From assembly GCF_016889425.1 (NCBI RefSeq), contig NZ_CP069513.1, positions 930,001-994,000 on the forward strand: a DNA stretch of 64,000 bases, given 5' to 3'. Position 1 is the first letter of the stretch. Every line of letters begins with the position of its first letter. A program made the translations under genes and the position numbers. Of this stretch, positions 16,599-26,773 are shown piece after piece. Origin of the DNA: Corynebacterium amycolatum (GTDB lineage: Bacteria > Actinomycetota > Actinomycetes > Mycobacteriales > Mycobacteriaceae). The notes beneath the pieces were generated by a model. The model saw only the letters and a program-made list of their open reading frames with translations. It made no database searches and was not told the DNA's origin.

Positions 16599-18301
16599 CA
16601 GCTTTCACCTGCTCCTTCCAGCGTGCTGGTGGCACGTTCGGTCGCTGAATCCGACTTCCATGGGCTCTTGGTGCGGCCTGGGTTTTCCAGCTGCTCCAGG
16701 CCCTTGTCATCGGCCGAGTCGATACCGAGGACCGCTGCGCGGTACTCATCAACATTCGCGACGTTGCTTGCCGCTTCGGTAGCCACATTGGACAGTGGCC
16801 CGGCCAGAACGGTAACCCCCACAGAGGCAATCACCAGCAGGGCCGTCGGCATCACCATGCCGAGTGGCATCTTGCCGACGTCGTCACGCTCTGCGATAGC
16901 AACCATCTGAGTCCTTTCCCGGAGCGCGGCTGGCTGCGCAAGCACGGTGTCGCCCTCGGGGGCGTCGGAACGGTCGCGCCAGAAGGCCTTCGACCAGACA
17001 AGAATCATGGTGTAGAGGGTCAGCAGGCTGGTGATGATAGATCCCGCAACCAGAATCCATGCGGTGGCGGATCCGTTCTGTGCGCCGGCCTCAATGAGCA
17101 TGACCTTGCCCAGGAAGCCTGAGAACGGCGGGATACCACCGAGGTTGAGCGCGGGCACGAGGTATAGCAACGCCAGCAGCGGCGACGTCTTGGCCAGACT
17201 ACCGAGGCTGCGCAGGGAGGACGAGCCCGCCTGGCGCTCGATAAGCCCGACCACCAGGAACAATGCCGTCTGCACCAGAATGTGGTGGACGATGTAGAAA
17301 ATCGCGCCGCCGAGTCCCAGCGTATTGCCGACGGCAATACCGAAGATCATGTATCCGATGTGGGATACCAGCGTAAAAGACAAGAGACGTTTGATGTCAT
17401 TTTGGGCCATGGCACCGAGAATGCCCATGAGCATTGTCGCTAGGCCGGCCCACATCAGGACGTCGTCAAGCCTGCCGTCTGGGAAAACGACACTGCGCGT
17501 GCGGATGATCGCGTAGACACCCACCTTCGTCAGCAGCCCTGCGAAGACCGCGGTAACCATCGACGGTGCGGTGGGGTAGGAGTCTGGCAACCACGCCGAC
17601 AGCGGGAACACTGCTGCCTTCACTGCGAAGGCAACGAGCAGCACTGCGAAAATCGCGGTGCGGGTGCCATCGGGGATGTCCTCCATACGCAGAGAAATAT
17701 GCGCGAAGTTCACCGTGCCCACCGCTTGATAAACCAGGCCAATCGCCAGCAGGAACACCATCGAGGACAGCATGTTGACCATCACATACGACACGCCTGC
17801 GCGCGTGCGTGACGACGATGCCCCCAGCGTGAGCAGCACGTAGGAGGCTACGAGCAGAACTTCGAAACCGACATACATATTGAACAGGTCGCCAGCCAAG
17901 AAGGCCATTGAGACGCCCATGTTGAGCAGCATGTACGTCGGAACGAAGACGGAGATCGGCTCATCTTCGTCACCATCGCTAATACCCTGGCCGATGCCGA
18001 ACCACATCACGGCAAAGAGGACCAGCTGAGAGACGGTAATCATCAACACTGCGAGGTTGTCGGCTACGAGCGTGATGCCGATTGGTGCGTCCCAGCCACC
18101 CACCTGGACAGTGTGGACGCCGTGCGCGTAGATGAGATACACCAAGGCGCTGGCGACTCCCAGCAGACTGCCGAGCGAAAACAGCGCGATCGCCTGCTGT
18201 GCTTTGGGGAAACGCGCCAGCAGCAGAGCAATTGCGGCGGTGGCGGCGGGGACGATGATAGGCAGCGGAATTAGTGCGAGAATTAGTTGCTCAGTCGTCA
18301 T
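16598..18301 (-). CDS. mnhD: Mrp antiporter subunit MnhD
   Basis: The frame opens at a GTG (18310), but the ATG at 18301 has AGGAGGT exactly 7 nt upstream and is the better start (567 residues). It is a Complex I NuoN/M-like membrane subunit: FAVKAAVFPLSAWLPDSYPT carries the helix-7 lysine, YVMVNMLSSMVFLLAIGLVY and LLSFTLVSHIGYMIFGIAVG are typical. It forms part of the ion/proton path. Overlaps mnhC by about 11 nt. Confidence 0.95.
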   Translation of the reverse strand: MTTEQLILALIPLPIIVPAATAAIALLLARFPKAQQAIALFSLGSLLGVASALVYLIYAHGVHTVQVGGWDAPIGITLVADNLAVLMITVSQLVLFAVMWFGIGQGISDGDEDEPISVFVPTYMLLNMGVSMAFLAGDLFNMYVGFEVLLVASYVLLTLGASSSRTRAGVSYVMVNMLSSMVFLLAIGLVYQAVGTVNFAHISLRMEDIPDGTRTAIFAVLLVAFAVKAAVFPLSAWLPDSYPTAPSMVTAVFAGLLTKVGVYAIIRTRSVVFPDGRLDDVLMWAGLATMLMGILGAMAQNDIKRLLSFTLVSHIGYMIFGIAVGNTLGLGGAIFYIVHHILVQTALFLVVGLIERQAGSSSLRSLGSLAKTSPLLALLYLVPALNLGGIPPFSGFLGKVMLIEAGAQNGSATAWILVAGSIITSLLTLYTMILVWSKAFWRDRSDAPEGDTVLAQPAALRERTQMVAIAERDDVGKMPLGMVMPTALLVIASVGVTVLAGPLSNVATEAASNVANVDEYRAAVLGIDSADDKGLEQLENPGRTKSPWKSDSATERATSTLEGAGES

Positions 18302-18806
18302 CGTCGTCACCTCCTGGGGAGTTTGATGGCGGGGTCACGGGCTTTTCGAAACTGGCCGGACCGAAGCTATCGCCGGCCTCTGTGGGTCGACCGGTGGTGG
18401 GGTCGTCGGATTTGTCGTGATCCGGAGCAGCTGATGGGTCGCTGGCCCGACGCATTGCCAGGCTGCGGTCCTCGTGGTCATCTTGCACGTGATCGCCGAT
18501 GCGGTAGCGGTGCTGGCGATAGAGCAGAGCCAACAGGAATGCGGTCATGCCCATGGAAATAACAATCGCGGTGAGGATGAAGGCCTGAGGCAGCGAGTCG
18601 GCCTGGGCATCGCTGACTAGCGATTCTCTATCCCAAATCGGTGGCTGCCCCGGGGAACCGGAACCAAGCAGGATGAGCAGGTTGATACCGTTGCCCATCA
18701 GCAACAGTCCCATGAGCATCCTTGTCAACGAACGATCGAGGAACAGGTACACCCCTGTAGCGATCAGTGTGCCGACAGTAGCTAGCAGAACAAAATTGAG
18801 AATCAC
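18291..18806 (-). CDS. mnhC: Mrp antiporter subunit MnhC
   Basis: 171 residues, a NuoK-like subunit with three helices: LLATVGTLIATGVYLFLDRS, LTRMLMGLLLMGNGINLLIL and PQAFILTAIVISMGMTAFLL. The last ~60 residues are hydrophilic and acidic, ending in DDDDD, longer than the usual MrpC. GTG start overlaps the mnhA stop (GTGA). Confidence 0.95.
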   Translation of the reverse strand: MILNFVLLATVGTLIATGVYLFLDRSLTRMLMGLLLMGNGINLLILLGSGSPGQPPIWDRESLVSDAQADSLPQAFILTAIVISMGMTAFLLALLYRQHRYRIGDHVQDDHEDRSLAMRRASDPSAAPDHDKSDDPTTGRPTEAGDSFGPASFEKPVTPPSNSPGGDDDDD

Positions 18807-21800
18807 TGGTGAGTGTCCTTTCCTTCGGTCCTAGCTGGGGCTGTCGTTTCTGAGGCCTCTGAGGTGGCTGTGTTGGCAGAGCCTGCGGGTTTAGTGCCGG
18901 CAGGTTTAACGCTTGCGGGGTTAGCGCCTGCGGACTTAACACCTGCGGGCTTAGCCGCCGCCAACTTGCTGCGCAGCTGGCGGGACTGGCCGAGTGCGGC
19001 TCGATTCACACGACGTGAACGATCGCGCTCAGCGCGAAGGTTTATCTGAGCATCGATGCCACCGCCCAAACTGCGCAGGATGTAGACAATCGTGCTAACC
19101 ACAATCATGTACACACCCAGATCAAAGAGCATGGGGGAGACAACAGTGACATCGCCGAGCAGCGGAATTTCCCGCGAGCCATACGTAGAAGTTAGCGGTG
19201 CCCACCCCACAAACAGTGGCCACAACGCGCTGAGTGCCGACACCAGCAGACCGCCGCCGAGAAGTATCTCGTTAGGAATCGGCAGAGTTGCCGCCAACTC
19301 ACGACGACCACCGATGAGATAACGCATGGTCAGTGCCAGCGCAGCCACGAGACCACCGGCGAAGCCACCGCCGACATCGTTATGGCCGGCAAAAAAGAGA
19401 TAGAAGGAAACCACCATCATGGCGGGGAAGAGCACGCGCGATGCCACCAGCACCATGATCGGGTAGCGCAACCGCTCGGCTTCACCGGACTCATCGAGAG
19501 TGTTCAACCAACGGTTGGTGCGGCGAGCTCGATTCCGCTGCGGCTTAATCTTTGAACGCATATGCATGGTATGCGTGCGGAAGACCAGTGAGGTAATCCC
19601 CAGAGCCACCATCACCAGCACGGTGATTTCACCGAAGGTGTCCCAGGCGCGGATGTCGACAAGCAGTACGTTGACTGCATTCTGGCCGTGTCCAATATCG
19701 TGCGCCAGCGGCGGAATGTCACCCGAGATTGGCTCAGTACGACGGGAGCCCATGGCGTAGGCGGCCAACACGGGAACCGTGACACCGACTGCAATGGCCA
19801 ACCAAGCACGGTGTCGTGTCCACCTCGGGTTCGATGCCGGTGCCCGCGGGGAGAGCGTACGCAACACCAACACGAAAATAATCATTGAGACCGTCTCAAC
19901 CAGCAGCTGCGTCAGAGCTAAGTCAGGTGCGCCGAACATGGCGAAGATAATGGCCAAGCCGTAGCCGGTCACGCCTACCAGGATGACTCCGGAAAGCCTG
20001 TTCTTCTGCCGGGTAGCGGCCAGCGCCGCGATAATCATGATGAGCGCAACTGCACCCTGCGGAGCTGAGTCCCACAGTTCCATTCGCAGCTCATCGCGCT
20101 CGCCGAGCAACAACGCACCGATGGACAGCACGATGAGGGTCAGCAAAATGACCGCTTCATTTAACGGGAGGGAACCACGCTGGGTCGCAGCAGTGACACG
20201 GAGAGAAAGACGGCGGGCCAAGTCCAGGATTCCGTCGTAAAGCGCATCGGCACTACCGAGAGCCGGTTGATCAAACTGCAGCTGACGCACCAGATTACGC
20301 TGCCAATGCATGATGGCACCCGCGAGCAGAATTGTGGCCGTCAGCGCCAGCGGAAGGGTGAATCCGTGCCAGAGAGCCAGGTGCGATTCTGCTTCCGTAT
20401 TCGGGAATGCGCTGGTGAGGTAAGGCGAGATAATCGAGTCGAGGACGCGCGGAACCAGGCCGAAAACCAAACCTGCCAGCGCGAGCAGCCATGCCGGGCC
20501 AATCTGATCCCAGGTCGGGGAATCCATCTCGGCGACGGCAGGAGAAGTGCCACCACCGCTGGCGTGCGTGCTGGACTTGGTCGCAAAAGCGGCACGCAGT
20601 AGGTACAGAGAGTACGCCACGGTCAGAATCGATCCCACGACCAGGCCAATGGTGGTGAACACCGACGGCATTCCGTGCAGCGGCTCGGCATTGAGCGTGG
20701 CCTCCAGCGCCGCTTCCTTCGCGACAAAGCCGAAGAACGGCGGCACACCCATCATCGAGGCGGCAGCGAGAATCGAAATCACCAGCAGCTGTGGCGACTT
20801 TTTGCCCAGCCCGGAGAGCTTACGGATATCGCGCGTACCAGTCAGCCTGTCAATCGTTCCCGCGATCATAAACAGCGTGGCCTTGAACATGGCGTGGCCG
20901 AGAGTCAGCGCCAGGGCGGCCAGTAGCGTCGCGCGGGTGCCTATCGACGCTACCGTGATGATGAATCCCAACTGGCTGACAGTGCCATACGCCATGATCA
21001 GCTTGAGATCCTTCTGGCGCAGAGCCATCCAGCCGCCCATGATCATGGTCAAAAGGCCGAGCGGGATGATGATTGGTTGCCACGCGCTGGTGGCGTTGAA
21101 AGTTGGCGCGAGGCGGGCGACCAGGAACACACCGGCTTTGACCATCGCTGCCGAGTGCAGGAAGGAAGAAACCGGGGTAGGGGCAGCCATTGCGCCGGGC
21201 AGCCAGAAGTGGAAGGGCGCGATAGCGGACTTAGAAAGTGCGCCGATGACCAGCAGGATTGCTGCTGTGGAGACCGCCGTGGAGTTTAGCTGCGACGTGG
21301 TCAGCGCGCCAGGTGCTGTGAGGTCGGAGAAGTTCCAGAACCCGGTGGTCACTCCCATCAGGACGATACCGACCAGCATGATTAGCCCGCCAAGTGTCGT
21401 GACCAGGAGCGCCTGCCCTGCTGCGCGACGGGAGGAAGCTCGCTCGGCATAGTAGCCCACCAGGAGGAAGGAAAGAACCGAGGTAATTTCCCAGAAGACA
21501 AACATCAGCATGATGCTGTCGCTGATGACCAGGCCGTACATAGCCGCGGCGAAGGCAACCATCTGGGCTGCGAAGGAGCCTATGCGACGGCGTTTTCCGG
21601 GCGGCGGATTGACGAAGTATCCGGAGCAATACACCAGTACGAGAAAGCCGATGGTCAAAACCAGTGTGCCGAAGAGCGATTCAATAGGGCCTAATCGCAG
21701 GTTTACATCCAAGTGGATAATGGGCATCCACGAAAAATGCGTGACGGCGGGTTGCGTGATTGCGGAAGTTTCCCCGTTTGCATTCGCTAGAGCTAAGCGA

Positions 21801-21940
21801 ACCAGATGGGCACCGGTGTAGATAGCGCCACCTGCCAGAGGGAGGCTGAGAACGAGGAACCCGCGGGTTCCGAGCCACTTAATCGTCCATGGTGCAATCG
21901 CTGCCGTAAGGAACAGGATGCACAGGAGGGAAGTCACCAT
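18803..21940 (-). CDS. mnhA: Mrp antiporter subunit MnhA fused to MnhB domain
   Basis: The frame opens at a TTG (21973); the ATG at 21940 gives the expected MVTSLLCILFLTAAIAP membrane start (1045 residues). It contains the NuoL-like core (FVFWEITSVLSFLLVGYYAE, SAIAPFHFWLPGAMAAPTPV, HSAAMVKAGVFLVARLAPTF), a DUF4040-like segment (GYGLAIIFAMFGAPDLALTQ) and, from about residue 850, an MnhB domain (VLFPAMMVVSFYLFFAGHND, VGGGFAGGLVAALALTMRYL). The operon has no separate mnhB, consistent with fusion. The complex exchanges Na+ or K+ for protons, giving alkali and salt tolerance. The tail has six imperfect five-residue repeats (PAGVK type). No clear Shine-Dalgarno; a hairpin covers the start codon. 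Confidence 0.93.
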   Translation of the reverse strand: MVTSLLCILFLTAAIAPWTIKWLGTRGFLVLSLPLAGGAIYTGAHLVRLALANANGETSAITQPAVTHFSWMPIIHLDVNLRLGPIESLFGTLVLTIGFLVLVYCSGYFVNPPPGKRRRIGSFAAQMVAFAAAMYGLVISDSIMLMFVFWEITSVLSFLLVGYYAERASSRRAAGQALLVTTLGGLIMLVGIVLMGVTTGFWNFSDLTAPGALTTSQLNSTAVSTAAILLVIGALSKSAIAPFHFWLPGAMAAPTPVSSFLHSAAMVKAGVFLVARLAPTFNATSAWQPIIIPLGLLTMIMGGWMALRQKDLKLIMAYGTVSQLGFIITVASIGTRATLLAALALTLGHAMFKATLFMIAGTIDRLTGTRDIRKLSGLGKKSPQLLVISILAAASMMGVPPFFGFVAKEAALEATLNAEPLHGMPSVFTTIGLVVGSILTVAYSLYLLRAAFATKSSTHASGGGTSPAVAEMDSPTWDQIGPAWLLALAGLVFGLVPRVLDSIISPYLTSAFPNTEAESHLALWHGFTLPLALTATILLAGAIMHWQRNLVRQLQFDQPALGSADALYDGILDLARRLSLRVTAATQRGSLPLNEAVILLTLIVLSIGALLLGERDELRMELWDSAPQGAVALIMIIAALAATRQKNRLSGVILVGVTGYGLAIIFAMFGAPDLALTQLLVETVSMIIFVLVLRTLSPRAPASNPRWTRHRAWLAIAVGVTVPVLAAYAMGSRRTEPISGDIPPLAHDIGHGQNAVNVLLVDIRAWDTFGEITVLVMVALGITSLVFRTHTMHMRSKIKPQRNRARRTNRWLNTLDESGEAERLRYPIMVLVASRVLFPAMMVVSFYLFFAGHNDVGGGFAGGLVAALALTMRYLIGGRRELAATLPIPNEILLGGGLLVSALSALWPLFVGWAPLTSTYGSREIPLLGDVTVVSPMLFDLGVYMIVVSTIVYILRSLGGGIDAQINLRAERDRSRRVNRAALGQSRQLRSKLAAAKPAGVKSAGANPASVKPAGTKPAGSANTATSEASETTAPARTEGKDTHQ

Positions 21941-21971
21941 TCCATAATGAATGGAACCCACCGGTTCATGC

Positions 21972-22009
21972 AACCCCGTTTTAGGGATTTAAGTATCCAA
22001 AACGGGGTT
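21972..22009. promoter_or_regulatory. 38-bp palindrome upstream of mnhA
   Basis: AACCCCGTTTT (21972) and AAAACGGGGTT (ending 22009) form a perfect 11-bp inverted repeat; inside, GGAT and ATCC can extend it to 15 bp. It lies 32 nt before the mnhA start, so it may be an operator or a leader hairpin of the Mrp operon. Confidence 0.5.
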
Positions 22010-22078
22010 AACCGAGTGTGAGAAAATGGGAAATTTTTTCCGGTGTGGTGAAAATTCGGGGGTGAGGATTTGGGTATT

Positions 22079-22114
22079 TTTTGGGGCTTGGCAATCGACT
22101 GCCAAGCCCCAAAA
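22079..22114 (-). terminator. Hairpin after the LeuA-domain gene
   Basis: TTTTGGGGCTTGGCA and TGCCAAGCCCCAAAA form a perfect 15-bp stem with a 6-nt loop, 46 nt beyond the stop. Neither strand has a U-tract outside the stem, so termination would be atypical. Confidence 0.55.
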
Positions 22115-22159
22115 TCGGTGCACTTCTTACTCGTGCGCTACTCGAATGTCACCTGCGCA

Positions 22160-22714
22160 TTAGCCATGCAGGCGGTTAGCAGCACAGACCAAAGCGGAGA
22201 GCACAGAAGCCTCCGGAGTCTGGCCAAAGCCCATGGTCCACACATGGTCATTGTTGTGGCCTGCGTAGACAAAGGTAGCCGTAGCTTCGAAAATCTCGAA
22301 CTGGTGGAATTCCACGATTTCAACGCGGTAACCTGCATCAGCCAGCAAGTTGGTGCAAGCCGACACCGGCCCCATAGCGGTGATTTCCTGGGTGAAAGTG
22401 CGAGTGTGGCCGTCCTTGTCGGTCAGCGACAAATCAGCGTTGAAGTTCCAGCGGCCCAGGGTGCCACGGGTTGCCTCGAAATTCTTGATTTGGACTGGGC
22501 CGTTAGTGGGGGAGTAAGTGTCCTTGAACTTCTGCCAGTTCATGCCACGGGCTTCCTGCCTCAAGCCACGAGGCAGGCGATGTCCGAAGCGAGCCCTAAA
22601 CGGATCGTCGGAATAAGTTCGCACATTGCCATTGTCCTGGTGCTCCAACGAAGGGCGCTTGCCCGTGAAGGTCGTCGAAGTGGACATATTCTTCTGGGTG
22701 CGAGTGGAAAACAT
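22160..22714 (-). CDS. Stand-alone LeuA-type allosteric (dimerisation) domain protein
   Basis: 184 residues from an ATG with AAAGGA 10 nt upstream. The first ~65 residues (PSLEHQDNGNVRTYSDDPFR, GLRQEARGMNWQKFKDTYS) are basic and loosely folded. The rest resembles the C-terminal regulatory domain of 2-isopropylmalate synthase: GPVQIKNFEATRGTLGRWNF, FTQEITAMGPVSACTNLLAD, FEATATFVYAGHNNDHVWTM, and ASVLSALVCAANRL matching the family's closing helix. No catalytic TIM-barrel is encoded nearby. It might bind leucine or a related metabolite or pair with a separate enzyme; this is inference. The upstream region may contain a leader peptide and hairpin. Confidence 0.65.
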   Translation of the reverse strand: MFSTRTQKNMSTSTTFTGKRPSLEHQDNGNVRTYSDDPFRARFGHRLPRGLRQEARGMNWQKFKDTYSPTNGPVQIKNFEATRGTLGRWNFNADLSLTDKDGHTRTFTQEITAMGPVSACTNLLADAGYRVEIVEFHQFEIFEATATFVYAGHNNDHVWTMGFGQTPEASVLSALVCAANRLHG

Positions 22715-22792
22715 TCTTTTCTGGTCCTTTGCTTAATTGCTTTGCTGTGAGTGGCGGACCAACCAAGTGCTTCGAGAAGTTGCGGCCAGAGA

Positions 22793-22873
22793 CCCCGCGT
22801 GGAGGGGTCAGTCCTGTCGGCCTCCACCGGGGTTCGTAGCCTTCGCTACTCGAATAAGAATGTTCTGCTGCAT
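22793..22873 (-). promoter_or_regulatory. Possible leader peptide and attenuator hairpin
   Basis: On the minus strand an ATG at 22873, with AAGG about 10 nt before it, opens a 21-codon frame (MQQNILIRVAKATNPGGGRQ plus D) ending at 22808. It contains Ile-Leu-Ile-Arg-Val in a row. Its end overlaps a hairpin made of CCCCGGTGGAGG and CCTCCACGCGGGG (22793-22832). Because the downstream gene is a leucine-type regulatory domain, branched-chain amino-acid attenuation is plausible, but there is no U-tract after the hairpin. Confidence 0.35.
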
Positions 22874-22939
22874 GGGTCGAACCTTACTACAGAAAAAAGA
22901 TGTGACACAAGTCATTCAGCCAATATTTTTGGCTTTGAC

Positions 22940-24325
22940 TTAAATTCCGTTGACGGAAGCCAAGAAAACTGCCTCGCCAATAGCGATGTCGCGAATCTCG
23001 TTCGGGTCCACCGACTCGTCGGCCGAGTGAATGCGGGCCTGTGGCTCTTCCACGCCGTAGAGCGCGATGTCAGCACCTGGTACGGCCTCCAACAAAGTGG
23101 CGCACAGAGGGATCGAGGCGCCCTCGCCCATGCTTGCGGTTTCCTTGCCGTAGGCGGCCGACAGGCTGTCGGCAACCAGTTGCACAACTTTGCCCTCAAC
23201 ATTGGCCCGGAATGGGTTCGCCAACTCGTCGCGCTCAACCGTCACCTTCACGCCCCACGGAGCATGTGCGCGCAGGTGATTCTCCAGTGCGTCCTGTGCT
23301 TCGGCCGGGTCGACGCCGCCTGGGATGCGGAAGTTGATGTGCGCCATAGCGGTCGATGAGATTGCATTGACAGCATTGGTCGCTGGTGGACAATCGATTC
23401 CGGTCACAATCACAGACGGACGAGCCCAGGTCAGGTCGGAGACGGAAGTGTCCTCGTTGCTAATCAGGTCTACGCCGTCAAGCACACCCGCATCGGCACG
23501 GAAAGTTTCTGGCGCGTAATCCAGGCCCTCCCAGTGCTGCGAGCAGTCCAAGCCGTCAATAGAGGTAAAGCCATTTTCATCGCGCAGGCTGTCGAGCATA
23601 CGAATCAGCGCCGCGAGTGCATCCGGAGCCGCGCCGCCGAACATGCCCGAGTGAACAGGCTGTTCAAGCGCATCGACGCGAACTTCCACATCGGCGGTGC
23701 CGCGCAGAGTGGTTACGAGTGTCGGTTGGCCAACCTCGGCATTGCCGACATCCGCAATGAGGATAACGTCGGCGTCGAAAAGCTCCGGCTGCGTGGCGAT
23801 GAGGTTGTTCAGGCCCGCCGATCCGCGCTCCTCGGAACCTTCCACGATGAGCTTGATGTTTGGCATGTCGACGCGGCCTGCAAGCGCGTCGTCACGCAGC
23901 GCGCGCAGCGCAGCTAGATGCATGACCACGTTGCCCTTGCAGTCGGCAGTACCGCGGCCGTACCAGCGACCGTCGCGCTCGTCGAGCGTCCACGGATCTG
24001 CGGTCCAAGCGGACTCGTCGCCCGCCGGCTGGACGTCGTAATGGGAGTAGAGCAGTACGGTCTTCGCGCTTTCCGACGACCCGGGGACGAAACCCGACAG
24101 TGCAATCGAGCCGTCGACGGTGTGGTGCGCCTTCAGTTCGATGCCCAGCTCTGCGTACATCTCGGTAACCGTCTGAGCTGCGTCAATGCAAGCCTGTTTG
24201 GTTTCTTCGGTGCCGTGTACGGAGGGGAAAGCCACCAGCTCGGTCAGCTGGGTGCGGATGGTCTCGCGTTGGCTGGAGATGTGGTCTCGCAGGGCGTCCG
24301 TGAGTTCCTTATTAATAATGCTCAT
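22940..24325 (-). CDS. M20-family dipeptidase/peptidase
   Basis: 461 residues. Metal-site motifs: VLLYSHYDVQPAG (His and Asp), GTADCKGN (bridging Asp), EGSEERGS (catalytic Glu-Glu) and GVEEPQARIHSADESV with the last His. The dimerisation domain lies between. The family hydrolyses dipeptides or acylated amino acids in the cytoplasm using two zinc ions. Substrate unknown. The ATG is 7 nt after TACACT, again a leaderless arrangement. Confidence 0.92.
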   Translation of the reverse strand: MSIINKELTDALRDHISSQRETIRTQLTELVAFPSVHGTEETKQACIDAAQTVTEMYAELGIELKAHHTVDGSIALSGFVPGSSESAKTVLLYSHYDVQPAGDESAWTADPWTLDERDGRWYGRGTADCKGNVVMHLAALRALRDDALAGRVDMPNIKLIVEGSEERGSAGLNNLIATQPELFDADVILIADVGNAEVGQPTLVTTLRGTADVEVRVDALEQPVHSGMFGGAAPDALAALIRMLDSLRDENGFTSIDGLDCSQHWEGLDYAPETFRADAGVLDGVDLISNEDTSVSDLTWARPSVIVTGIDCPPATNAVNAISSTAMAHINFRIPGGVDPAEAQDALENHLRAHAPWGVKVTVERDELANPFRANVEGKVVQLVADSLSAAYGKETASMGEGASIPLCATLLEAVPGADIALYGVEEPQARIHSADESVDPNEIRDIAIGEAVFLASVNGI

Positions 24326-24332
24326 GTGCGAC

Positions 24333-24338
24333 AGTGTA
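24333..24338 (-). promoter_or_regulatory. -10 box of leaderless M20 peptidase promoter
   Basis: TACACT, 7 nt, ATG on the minus strand. Confidence 0.5.
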
Positions 24339-24397
24339 GGCGCACAACCATGATGACGTTGGCAGTGGCATCGACGTTGAGAGTTACGGCGCTTAAC

Positions 24398-24424
24398 CTT
24401 GCACTCTAGGGGGTTGAGTGCTAA
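24398..24424 (+). promoter_or_regulatory. CIRCE operator 1 (HrcA site)
   Basis: CTTGCACTC-N9-GAGTGCTAA, one or two mismatches from the CIRCE consensus TTAGCACTC-N9-GAGTGCTAA, bound by the heat-shock repressor HrcA. Confidence 0.85.
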
Positions 24425-24433
24425 AAAAGTGAA

Positions 24434-24460
24434 TTAGCACTTGCTCCAATTGAGTGCTAA
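24434..24460 (+). promoter_or_regulatory. CIRCE operator 2 (HrcA site)
   Basis: TTAGCACTT-N9-GAGTGCTAA, one mismatch from consensus, 9 bp after the first copy. A 231-nt stretch with CTGCAG-type short repeats and no gene separates it from groEL, so the leader may be long. Confidence 0.92.
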
Positions 24461-24670
24461 TAAAAACAACTTCACACCTTGTGTATGTGTGTGTTGTATG
24501 CGAGTTGCAGCAAACTGCAGCACATACTGCAGCGCACGCTGAAACAAGTGTTGGAAAGTCGTTAAAAAGTACAGTGTTGACTCCGGTGATGGAGAGGGCG
24601 GCGCTTCCCTCGAATCACATGCCGTCGCGGGCGCCTGGGTCAACTTCCAATGTAAGTGCCACATAAATAG

Positions 24671-26317
<1,647 letters not shown>

Positions 26318-26415
26318 ACGAAGGCCATGGGCTTAAGGCATGGCTGTAGCTGGTAGCTGCAGCCGAGCCTGAACTTTTCAGCTGGCACCCAGGTTCTAAC
26401 TGCTTGAGTTAGCCT

Positions 26416-26455
26416 AAAAAGCGCCGCTGAGGGTTGTCCCTCAGCGGCGCTTTTT
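26416..26455 (+). terminator. Strong terminator after groEL
   Basis: Perfect 18-bp stem (AAAAAGCGCCGCTGAGGG and its complement) with a TTGT loop and a T5 tract; the A/T ends make it bidirectional. Confidence 0.95.
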
Positions 26456-26773
26456 CTGTGTAATTTGACGAAAGTTTTAAGTCCCCGAACCCACCCTCGT
26501 TGCATCAGACGCCTCAGCGCTTGGTAGTGAAAAATAACCGATGATCTGTACCCATGTACGCAATGCCGAGGACTGTCTGTTATTCATCCTGTTGCCTCAG
26601 TACAGAGGTGAGATCCTTGGTGCCTCTTTAAGGCCAGAGACGGGCCGTCGCGCTCGCCGACAATCTGGATGCAACTACCGACTTTTTAGATTCTACAAAT
26701 CCCGCTAACGAGTCTTACTGGTTATTCCGCAATTTCCGCTCTGCCAGTTTCACTAACGGCCCTTGCTGCTTAG
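26456..26773. other. 318-bp stretch without a recognisable gene
   Basis: Lies between convergent groEL and the DIP1984-family gene. It is lower in GC than its surroundings. One plus-strand frame reads protein-like from about 26660 (ADNLDATTDFLDSTNPANE, SYWLFRNFRSASFTNG) without a start codon; it may be a gene remnant or chance. Confidence 0.4.

Noticed and set aside
22079..22114. Standard rho-independent terminator on the plus strand
   Set aside because: No plus-strand gene precedes it and the T-run is on the 5' side of the stem; it is kept only as an atypical hairpin after the minus-strand gene.
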